From an uncultured Verrucomicrobiota bacterium (lineage in GTDB: Bacteria > Verrucomicrobiota > Verrucomicrobiia > Limisphaerales > AAA164-E04): DNA of 33,559 nt. Where the stretch lies: positions 1 through 33,559 of the forward strand of contig CAJXVR010000038.1 in assembly GCA_913061285.1 (NCBI GenBank). Reading direction: 5' to 3'. Both the position numbers and the translations under genes were made by a program. Under the pieces are notes generated by a model, which worked only from the letters and a program-made list of their open reading frames with translations, did no database searches and had not been told where the DNA came from. Below are positions 7,971-15,019 of the stretch, piece after piece; the first letter of the stretch is position 1; each line of letters starts with the position of its first letter.

Positions 7971-8573
7971 ATGAGCGGGTCTCCGTCAAAAAAACGACTC
8001 GACCCCGAGGAGTCCAAGCTCATTCAGCGCGTCAAGGATGGCGAAACTGCTTGTTTCGAGGCCTTGATAGAGAAATACCAGGCACGGATCTTCGCCACCG
8101 CCCGTAAATACGCCCGGCGAGAGAGCGAAATCGAGGATATCGTGCAAGAAGTCTTCATCAAGGCTTTCCAAAAGCTCCATACCTTCCGAGCGGAAGCCCC
8201 TTTCGAACACTGGCTGATGCGCTTAGCCGTGCGCACCTGCTATGATTTCCTCCGCTCCCATCAAAAGAACCGAGAATCCCATTTTTCAGAAATCACCGAT
8301 GAGGACTCCTCCTTTCTCGATCGCTACGTCAGCGACCCCAGTCCCAACGCCGACGATGCCGCAGCCGCTAAAACACTGGTCCACAAGGTACTAGTCCAGC
8401 TTTCACCGCCTGCAAGAATGGTCATTACGATGCAAGAGATTGAAGGCAAGTCAGTTAAGGAGATTGCAGCGCTAACCGGCTGGTCGATCTCCCTGGTCAA
8501 AGTTCGAGCATTTCGGGCAAGAAAGGAAATGAGAAAACTCCTCGAAAAAATCGATCAAAGCCAGTATTTGTAA
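7971..8573 (+). CDS. ECF-type RNA polymerase sigma factor
   Basis: A sigma-70 family protein with only regions 2 and 4. Region 2 spans about residues 25-95 (F-E-A-L-I-E-K-Y-x-x-R-I-F, then D-I-V-Q-E-V-F-I-K-A-F for -10 recognition and core binding). Region 4 spans about 140-195 (L-S-P-P-A-R-M-V-I, E-G-K-S-V-K-E-I-A-x-L-T-G-W-S, V-K-V-R-A-F-R-A-R-K), the helix-turn-helix for the -35. The 200-residue length is normal for RpoE-like ECF factors. The next two genes encode a one-helix membrane protein and a CpxP/Spy-like exported protein, the usual surroundings of an envelope-stress sigma factor. No Shine-Dalgarno precedes the start at 7971. The gene downstream is 37 bases away, across a perfect palindrome. 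Confidence 0.93.
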   Translation: MSGSPSKKRLDPEESKLIQRVKDGETACFEALIEKYQARIFATARKYARRESEIEDIVQEVFIKAFQKLHTFRAEAPFEHWLMRLAVRTCYDFLRSHQKNRESHFSEITDEDSSFLDRYVSDPSPNADDAAAAKTLVHKVLVQLSPPARMVITMQEIEGKSVKEIAALTGWSISLVKVRAFRARKEMRKLLEKIDQSQYL

Positions 8574-8584
8574 CCTACACATTG

Positions 8585-8600
8585 AGCTAGACGTCTAGCT
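8585..8600. repeat. Perfect 16-bp palindrome between sigma factor and candidate anti-sigma gene
   Basis: AGCTAGACGTCTAGCT, an uninterrupted dyad in the 37-base gap after the sigma-factor stop and 10 bases before the next start codon. In RNA it could fold and affect expression of the downstream gene; in DNA it could be an operator. A perfect 8+8 dyad is also expected about once per 65 kb by chance. Confidence 0.6.
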
Positions 8601-8610
8601 AGAAGGTTTT

Positions 8611-8922
8611 ATGAAGAATAGAAACCTACATTCAAACATCCTGGAAGCCGCTAAAAAGCTACCGGAAGACAGTCATGTCCCTTATTCGTTCGAAAAACGA
8701 ATCATGGCCAACATTCAAGCAACGCCACAGCCCGATTCGTTGGCACTGTGGGCTCGAGGTCTTTGGCAGGCAACGGTTCCTTGCCTCGCTCTCATGGTCG
8801 CAATTGGCACCTGGAGCGCTATCGATCGCGGTAGCGAATCGAGTGTTGACCCACTGGCTGCGGACCTTGAATTGACCATGCTTCAACCGTTTGACGAATT
8901 GTCCGTCGAGGATCTCTGGTGA
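8611..8922 (+). CDS. Small single-pass membrane protein, candidate anti-sigma factor
   Basis: A 103-residue protein with a charged N-terminal ~45 residues, one hydrophobic segment (about 47-67, W-A-R-G-L-W-Q-A-T-V-P-C-L-A-L-M-V-A-I-G) and a ~35-residue acidic C-terminal part. I do not recognise a named family, and there is no H-x3-C-x2-C zinc anti-sigma motif. Its place directly after an ECF sigma gene, and its cytoplasm-membrane-periplasm layout, make it the best candidate for the anti-sigma factor; this is inference from context. A purine-rich AGAAGG lies just before the ATG. Its stop overlaps the start of the next gene in GTGA, so the two are probably translationally coupled. Confidence 0.75.
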   Translation: MKNRNLHSNILEAAKKLPEDSHVPYSFEKRIMANIQATPQPDSLALWARGLWQATVPCLALMVAIGTWSAIDRGSESSVDPLAADLELTMLQPFDELSVEDLW

Positions 8923-9506
8923 ACGCCTGGAAAGTCATTCTGGCCGCCCTGGTAATTTATGTTGCCGGAATTGTCACCGGTAATTTCGCGGCAAATCTGT
9001 CGCCAAGCGCAGAGCGCGAGTCGCCGAGCAGGCAACCTCGTGGACCACGCCCTCCCATGATGCGCGATCTCGTGAGGCGAATGGAATCCCGGCTAGAACT
9101 GACTGAAGAGCAAAAAACCAAAGTCGAAAACATCGTTGAAGCAAGCCAAGAGCGAATGCGCACGCTCATGGATGGGATGCGACCTAAATTCGAAACCGAG
9201 TCCGAATCAATGCGCCTAGAAATCGAGGCACTTTTGAGCAACGATCAAAAAGCGACCTTCGACAAGATATTTGAGCATCGCGGAAAGCGGCCCCGCGGAG
9301 GAAACGGTCGAGGCTCGGGACGACGTGGACCTGGCGGTAATCCCGGAGAGGAACGGTTCGAGCGAGGATTTCGGGGAGACCACGAATCTCGGGAAGGAAG
9401 CCGAGAAGGCCGTCCTCCTGGACGCCCTCGACGCCCAGCTCTAGAACCGACAGACGAAGGATTGGAACCTGCCAAATTGACGCCCCCTACAGAACAGCCT
9501 CAATAA
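8919..9506 (+). CDS. Exported CpxP/Spy-like protein with Arg-Gly-rich tail
   Basis: Starts with GTG overlapping the previous stop by four bases. An N-terminal hydrophobic segment (about 5-25) is a signal peptide or anchor. Residues ~45-120 form a helical region with L-E-L-T-E-E-Q-K-T-K-V-E-N-I-V, the LTxxQ-type motif of CpxP/Spy/ZraP-like periplasmic chaperones and metal or stress sensors. From ~122 onward the chain is low-complexity, rich in R-G, R-G-G and P (K-R-P-R-G-G-N-G-R-G-S-G-R-R-G-P-G-G), and probably disordered. With the sigma factor and the one-helix protein upstream this forms a likely envelope-stress operon, where Spy-like proteins often tie folding state or metal load to sigma release. 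The function of the tail is unknown. Confidence 0.78.
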   Translation: MNAWKVILAALVIYVAGIVTGNFAANLSPSAERESPSRQPRGPRPPMMRDLVRRMESRLELTEEQKTKVENIVEASQERMRTLMDGMRPKFETESESMRLEIEALLSNDQKATFDKIFEHRGKRPRGGNGRGSGRRGPGGNPGEERFERGFRGDHESREGSREGRPPGRPRRPALEPTDEGLEPAKLTPPTEQPQ

Positions 9507-9761
9507 AATCCTCACCAACCCTTAGCCAGGTTCTCCCGCTCCCCCTGGACAGGGAAACGCTCCAAAACGGATCAAGGAACGCTGATTCGCATGTTCTGCC
9601 CAGTGTTCTCCCCGTATTTCGCCAGATTACCTCTTTCCTAAGAGCAGATCGACTATTCTTCTGTTTCACCGCCTCCCTAGGTGTCTTAGCCTATCTTGTG
9701 AGAAAGATGAAACAATCGAAGCATCTCATCGGTATCTATAAGAAATACGAAAGAATGTCTT

Positions 9762-12700
9762 ATGAATCTCCGCCGATGCACACTATCGCTCCTCCTTATT
9801 TCCCACATACTTGCTCCCACCGGACTAAGCGTTTCTGCCGATAAGGCGGTCCGCTTAACCGATCATGGCATCGACAACCAGCGGCCCGAAGCAATGCTCC
9901 CGGGAAACGCTATCGTCCATGCTCGAATCCGTAACATTCAACAGGTCCTTGAGAATCTCGAATCCTTCGCCCTAAATACGATTCCTCATCAAGCCCTGCC
10001 TCCGGCTATCCAACCCATATTCAACGCAGAGAACCCACTGCTCACCCTCCTGGGAATGCCAATCGTTCAAGCGCCTTTGACATCAGAAGCGATCGCTGAG
10101 CGCCTCGGCATCGATTCCGAAGCAGAGATTACGATGACGCTATACCCAGGAATCCCGACCCAATTCTTTATCGCAAGTATCGGGATGGCTGATGGCGACG
10201 CACTCACAAAAACCCTCAGCATGGCATTAGGACCAGAGCAGATGATAGCCACATCGATAGGTGGTCGGCAGATGATCAGGATTAAGTCAGATCGCCTTCC
10301 CATGGGCTCGCTCTACCTTTCCTGTTCGAAAAATCGAGTCTACATCACAGGGGAACCCTCGCTGCTCTTACATCTCCACGAACCCGGAACCGTACCCACG
10401 CTTGCTGAAGATACCCATATGGGAGAAGTAATCGGATTGGTCAAGAACAAGGATCTTGCCGTTAGTGTAAACCCCGAGCTAATCAAGCCTTTCACCTCAC
10501 AACTTCCATTCTACAAGTACCTTCCGCTATCGTTCCTAAACCAAGCCCGTGATCAATTTCTCAATCAAATGCCTGCCCAACAGCGACGAATGATTGAAAA
10601 ACAGATTGAACAGCAGACCGGTATCAAGAGTCTCGAAGAAGTAGCCGACTACGCAGAATGTTTGATTACCGCCACCTACGAACAAATCTTCGAAACCATC
10701 TACGACAATATTGACGGATTCAACGGCACCACCTTTGCAATCCGATTGGACAGCGACTATCCGGAGCTATCGTTCTTTTTCCATCACGAACGAATTATTG
10801 CCAACAATGATACCCAACCAATCCCGATGGCCGCCGCCGAGGAAGCACTAGGCAGATTGGCGTCGTCTAGCAATCACCTCAAAGTGTCAGGCCGAGAATC
10901 AAATTCGCAGCCATCACCCTGGGTCTCTCATTGGATTGAACGCACCCGCAACCTAATGAACAACAAAGGACTAGACACAACAATCGTCGACACCGTCCTC
11001 TCATTGCACGAAAAAACTCAACGTCCCGATTCCATTGAAGCCAAAGTACCATGGACCGTACAGATGAACGCTGCCGTGAACTCAGGAGCACCGCTTTCGT
11101 CTTTTGACACCATCGCAGGCCTCGTCGCCGACCGACAAGCAAATGCATTCGTCAGACAAACACGGCCGGTCACCATTATCCCTCAACGGAGCGCCTCTTT
11201 TCTCAGGCAACATTTCCAAGACCAGATCGACGCACGTTCGATGAACCAGACTCTCTCCAAGGAGATTTATCCTCCATCGAGCGCCCCAGGGCTGATCGCT
11301 TCTGAGCAACGACTGATTGAGGCCACACTTCCCAATAAAGTGACTCAATTGACCCTTGAAAATGCCTACATCAGTCGAGCCGGGCTATTCGGATACAACC
11401 AGCATGAATTCATCAATCGAAAGATCTATCTGGCACGTCCGACGGACGACTACCTGGTATTCCATCAAGCTTCCAAAGACGCAACTTGGCTAAATTCTCT
11501 CGATTCGAAGTTTCATTCAAAGAACGGTTTTCCACTTCAACACCTGGTCGACCGACTACCTAACGGCGTCAACACCTTTACCGCACATCGAGGGATCAAC
11601 TACCTTGTCGACGCAGTCACCTGGATTCAAGATGCTGAGGCTTTGGTTCATCGTGACATCCAGAATTACCTCGACCAGGTTCTGGAGCTCGCCAGCAGCA
11701 GTCTGGATCGAGAAAGCCTTCTCAATGAACTCCAATCACTGCCCTACTCCCCAGTAGTCGCGTCGGTGAATCAAGATGCGAACGGAACTTTCTATTGCAT
11801 GTTACCCGGAAACATCACGTTTCCTCGGGCAAAAATCACCCCAATCCTCGGAGACCTCATTGCCCCGGTCAAACGATCTATCGAGAGCACAGGCGGGCTC
11901 ATCGCCTATACCCGAACGATGGACGGAACCAAAGAATGGTCGATCATATGGAACACAGAGGGAGTCTCAAGCCTGATCCAAACTGTCGGAAACACGATTG
12001 TCAAAAAGTACCTCAACAGCACAGACGGCATTCAGGAAGTGATGGAACTCGCGATCAATGAACGCGACCAAAATCCTGATCGATTCTCTGAGGTGCTCGG
12101 GAAGAATCCTGCATGGCGATTCCTCGAACAGATTAAGCTCCCCACAGCACAACGCCCTCGCGTTGAGCACTCCCAAACCATCCCGGATGCCCCTATCGCG
12201 CCGCGAGATAGCTCGTCAACAGAGAAGCAAATCGATCTCAGCACCTTCTACAATGGCTCAGTTAACGAAACCTGGCATCAAGGCGGGATCGAAAACAACG
12301 ATCTAAAAGCGCTACCTCAAGGATTCACCAGTATCGGCGGGGTGAAATACGATATCCGAGGCGTTGTTCAGCTCACCGGAAAGGGAGCACAAGACGCCTT
12401 GTCAGTTGAGTTTCCGACGGCTGCCACCGCTATCCCAATCAATCAAACGGTTGATCAACTTCACTTTCTCCACGCGTGCGGTTGGAAGGAGTCCGAGGGA
12501 ACACCAATTGCAGCCTACATTGTCAACTATGTGGGCGGCGAATCCTTCGAGATACCACTCGAATATGGAATCCACCTTCGTGACTGGTGGACTCAGACAT
12601 CTCGGGCGGAGGTTCCCAACGGTGATATTGCTTGGATCGGGAGTAACGGAGCATCGGCACAGCAGAATCAGGCGATTCAGCTCTACCATCTAGCTTGGAA

Positions 12701-12800
12701 CAATCCTAAGCCAGACCTCACAGTTGCGAGCGTCGATTTCGTCTCTCACGTTACCGAATCGGCTCCATTTCTCATCGCTATCACAGCCGAATCCAACTAG
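9762..12800 (+). CDS. Large exported protein of unknown function with C-terminal beta-sandwich-like domain
   Basis: A 1012-residue protein with a clear signal peptide (M-N-L-R-R then a Leu/Ile-rich core, cleavage near V-S-A). I do not recognise the first ~800 residues. They include an early A-M-L-P-G-N-A-I-V-H-A-R-I segment and repeated substrate-like beta/alpha stretches, faintly like DUF3352-type proteins. Residues ~850-1010 form a separate domain: G-G-V-K-Y-D-I-R-G-V-V-Q-L, then D-Q-L-H-F-L-H-A-C-G-W, I-A-A-Y-I-V-N-Y-x-G-G-E, I-P-L-E-Y-G-I-H-L-R-D-W-W. Domains of this type recur in planctomycete and verrucomicrobial secreted proteins and look like a carbohydrate-binding or galactose-binding-like fold; this is recall, not a search. 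It lies 255 bases after the Spy-like gene, and no promoter was identified. Confidence 0.7.
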   Translation: MNLRRCTLSLLLISHILAPTGLSVSADKAVRLTDHGIDNQRPEAMLPGNAIVHARIRNIQQVLENLESFALNTIPHQALPPAIQPIFNAENPLLTLLGMPIVQAPLTSEAIAERLGIDSEAEITMTLYPGIPTQFFIASIGMADGDALTKTLSMALGPEQMIATSIGGRQMIRIKSDRLPMGSLYLSCSKNRVYITGEPSLLLHLHEPGTVPTLAEDTHMGEVIGLVKNKDLAVSVNPELIKPFTSQLPFYKYLPLSFLNQARDQFLNQMPAQQRRMIEKQIEQQTGIKSLEEVADYAECLITATYEQIFETIYDNIDGFNGTTFAIRLDSDYPELSFFFHHERIIANNDTQPIPMAAAEEALGRLASSSNHLKVSGRESNSQPSPWVSHWIERTRNLMNNKGLDTTIVDTVLSLHEKTQRPDSIEAKVPWTVQMNAAVNSGAPLSSFDTIAGLVADRQANAFVRQTRPVTIIPQRSASFLRQHFQDQIDARSMNQTLSKEIYPPSSAPGLIASEQRLIEATLPNKVTQLTLENAYISRAGLFGYNQHEFINRKIYLARPTDDYLVFHQASKDATWLNSLDSKFHSKNGFPLQHLVDRLPNGVNTFTAHRGINYLVDAVTWIQDAEALVHRDIQNYLDQVLELASSSLDRESLLNELQSLPYSPVVASVNQDANGTFYCMLPGNITFPRAKITPILGDLIAPVKRSIESTGGLIAYTRTMDGTKEWSIIWNTEGVSSLIQTVGNTIVKKYLNSTDGIQEVMELAINERDQNPDRFSEVLGKNPAWRFLEQIKLPTAQRPRVEHSQTIPDAPIAPRDSSSTEKQIDLSTFYNGSVNETWHQGGIENNDLKALPQGFTSIGGVKYDIRGVVQLTGKGAQDALSVEFPTAATAIPINQTVDQLHFLHACGWKESEGTPIAAYIVNYVGGESFEIPLEYGIHLRDWWTQTSRAEVPNGDIAWIGSNGASAQQNQAIQLYHLAWNNPKPDLTVASVDFVSHVTESAPFLIAITAESN

Positions 12801-12810
12801 ATCGACGTGA

Positions 12811-12849
12811 GCTGATTCTCCTCGATGAAGTCCTCAGGAGAATTTCAGC
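12811..12849 (+). terminator. Hairpin after the 1012-residue protein gene
   Basis: GCTG-ATTCTCCT (12811-12822) pairs with AGGAGAAT (12836-12843) and, past a two-base bulge, CAGC (12846-12849). The stem is 12 bp with a 13-base loop. It starts 10 bases after the stop codon. No T run follows, so it may be an RNA-stabilising or factor-dependent end rather than an intrinsic terminator. Confidence 0.45.
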
Positions 12850-12888
12850 AACCATTCCAACTCAATTAGTTAGACTTGACCCAAGCTG

Positions 12889-12908
12889 CATGATGGCGTG
12901 ACATCATG
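12889..12908. promoter_or_regulatory. Inverted repeat touching the start of the CehA/McbA-type gene
   Basis: CATGATG (12889-12895) and CATCATG (12902-12908) are exact inverted repeats around six bases, ending two bases before the ATG at 12911. The hairpin or a protein bound here would occlude the translation start. A TTGACC at 12876-12881 could be a -35, but the matching -10 is poor. Confidence 0.4.
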
Positions 12909-12910
12909 GC

Positions 12911-14569
12911 ATGAAGCATCCAGTCAAACGTTTCCCGGTGAGGGGGCCCTTACTGTCCCTGGTTATCGTTTTGGCTGGCAGCTTTGTGCAGCCCTTGGTT
13001 GCAGACACGGGAATCCTTCAGGTTCGGGTCACTGGCCCAGACCAAGAGTTAACCCCGTTCCGAGCCTGGGTCACCCAAAACGGTAAACAACACTTCCACC
13101 CTACAGAGCCACCGACCACTACCCCGTATCCAAAGGACAAGAGTTTTAGTTGTGACGGCTGGTTCAAGATGCCCCTAGCCGCAGGTCCGGCAACCCTTCA
13201 CATCGAGAAGGGAAAAGAGTGGCTCCCGAAAGACGTTACCGTCGAAATCTTCCCTGACAACATCACCAAGAGATCATTCTCTCTTCAACAATGGATTGAT
13301 TTAGAGGCGATCCACTACTACAGCACGGATCTTCACATCCACTTTGGGCACGACAATCTCCGCATACTCGAACAATTGGGGACTGCCGACGATCTTGATG
13401 TCATTCCTTCGTTCAGCTACTGGCTTCGGGGAACCGAACCAGAATGGCTAAGCGATTGGCCAGATTGGAACGATCAACAAAGAAGCGATCCGAGACAGAG
13501 AGTGACAGTCTCTCGGAACAACATTGAAATCGAACGCATCGCCTCACGAGCGAAGCCCGGGGGAGCCATCGGCGCATCATTTCTGTTTAACCTAGGATCA
13601 CCGCTGTCAGTCGAACATTTCAATCCATACTTCCCCTCGGATACAGATCTGTGCCTCTTGGCTCGAGCCAAGTCGCCACAAGTCGTTATCGACACCGACA
13701 AGCCCTCATGGGCAGAAACCGTCGTTGGTGCCATTCTTGGGGCCTATGATACCGTTCAGATCTGCCATAACCACTATCATCGGCGGCAAACGATTCCTGG
13801 TGGCTGGGGAATGATCGATTCACTTAGCGCAGACGAAGCACCGTTGAATCAAGAGAACGAATTGTTTCACCGTACGAACAAGCATTACTATTCCTTTCTC
13901 AATTGCGGTATTCGCCTTGCTGTTTCTGGCGGATCGGCAATTGGCGTCATGCCCGTGCCAGCGGGGTACAATCGAGTGTACGCCCACGTTCCACCTCCGT
14001 TCAGTCTCCCCAAGTTTTGGAACGCGATTCGGCAAGGAAACTCCTTCGCTACCTCAGGCCCCGTGCTCTCTTTTGACGTTGGTTCGCAACAACCAGGATC
14101 TCATATTCACTACAATTCCACACAGCAAGATGGCCTTCCGGTAACGATGGGCGTTCAATCAATAGAGCAGCTAGAAAGCTTGGAAGTGATCCACAACGGA
14201 AGAATCATCCGGCAGATATCACTGAGTAAGCTATCGCCAAATCCTAGCCTACACTATGAACATACCTTTCGCCATTACCCTTCTCGAAGCGGCTGGTATG
14301 CTTGTCGCTCCCTATTCGAATCACCTCCTGGCCACCTTCGACAAGCCCACTCAAGCCCGATCTACATCTCTGTCGACAAGAAACCGACCGCTTTCAAGGC
14401 CGATGCTGCATACATGGCAGCATGGATTGACCGTTTAGTCGCCATCGCGAACGAGCCAGGCAGGTTTACCAATAACGAAAACCATAGAGAAACATTGAAC
14501 ACCTACAATCGGGCGAGGGATGCCTATGTGGCAATCTCTGAGTTGGCCAGCAAGATCTGGGGAGACTAG
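12911..14569 (+). CDS. Secreted CehA/McbA-type (PHP-like) metallohydrolase
   Basis: An exported protein with a signal peptide (M-K-H-P-V-K-R then a hydrophobic core, cleavage near L-V-A). After a beta-rich N-terminal ~125 residues comes the metal-binding start of a PHP-type hydrolase, S-T-D-L-H-I-H-F-G (H142 and H144). The later segment N-C-G-I-R-L-A-V-S-G-G-S-A with G-Y-N-R-V-Y-A-H-V, and then F-W-N-A-I-R-Q-G-N-S-F-A-T-S-G-P-V-L-S-F, is typical of the CehA/McbA family, whose founders hydrolyse carbaryl. Most relatives in PVC bacteria are uncharacterised and the natural substrate is unknown. The C-terminal ~130 residues are beta-sandwich then helical. Length is in the normal range. It follows the large exported protein in the same direction after 110 bases. 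Confidence 0.8.
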   Translation: MKHPVKRFPVRGPLLSLVIVLAGSFVQPLVADTGILQVRVTGPDQELTPFRAWVTQNGKQHFHPTEPPTTTPYPKDKSFSCDGWFKMPLAAGPATLHIEKGKEWLPKDVTVEIFPDNITKRSFSLQQWIDLEAIHYYSTDLHIHFGHDNLRILEQLGTADDLDVIPSFSYWLRGTEPEWLSDWPDWNDQQRSDPRQRVTVSRNNIEIERIASRAKPGGAIGASFLFNLGSPLSVEHFNPYFPSDTDLCLLARAKSPQVVIDTDKPSWAETVVGAILGAYDTVQICHNHYHRRQTIPGGWGMIDSLSADEAPLNQENELFHRTNKHYYSFLNCGIRLAVSGGSAIGVMPVPAGYNRVYAHVPPPFSLPKFWNAIRQGNSFATSGPVLSFDVGSQQPGSHIHYNSTQQDGLPVTMGVQSIEQLESLEVIHNGRIIRQISLSKLSPNPSLHYEHTFRHYPSRSGWYACRSLFESPPGHLRQAHSSPIYISVDKKPTAFKADAAYMAAWIDRLVAIANEPGRFTNNENHRETLNTYNRARDAYVAISELASKIWGD

Positions 14570-15019
14570 TCAGAAACAATTCACGCTCCGACTCGCCCCC
14601 CTCGCCACTCCTGAGCTCAGACAGAACTCTCTATTCCAAACAAGCTACCAACCCTTCGAAGATCTCGTAGCCATCGCTTGAGAACCCTCTCACAATTGCA
14701 GATTGGCTCGGAAGCTGCTGAAACCACAACAAACTGGTCAATCCGCATGGAACACTGAAAGCAATCCCAGAACAAGAATAGGCTTGCAGGGCTGAACCCC
14801 TTCTGGCGACTATGGCTTTCACAAAATTAAAAAAGTGGCAAAAAAACGTTAAAAAATCCCCTCGGACTCCCAAATCGCTTTGATTCAACCTATGACGAAA
14901 CGCCCCACTGCACGACCTTTGTCGAGCTCCGACAAGCGGATACAAACAGCTCTGTGCGTCATATTTGATAGTCCACCAGTCCATTCACCTTCCCCACGAT
15001 TTTCGAAAAAGATTAGCTG
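14570..15019 (+). other. 450-base intergenic region before the polysaccharide kinase gene
   Basis: No gene is supported here. A 117-residue open frame on the minus strand has no recognisable composition, domain or ribosome site. The region is A-rich around 14819-14860 and contains a near-palindrome TTGTCG-N5-CGACAA at 14919-14935, about 85 bases before the start of the autokinase gene. It probably holds that gene's promoter and 5' leader, but I cannot assign a -35/-10. Confidence 0.5.

Noticed and set aside
7666-7989. Open frames in the sigma-factor upstream region (77 aa plus, 107 aa minus)
   Set aside because: No ribosome site, no domain, one overlaps the sigma gene start; coding character is poor.
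14919-14935. TTGTCG-N5-CGACAA dyad as a firm operator
   Set aside because: Short arms, no second copy, no linked regulator; mentioned only in the intergenic entry.
14631-14984. 117-residue minus-strand open frame before the autokinase gene
   Set aside because: Cys/Ser-rich random-looking composition, no start context, no recognisable domain.
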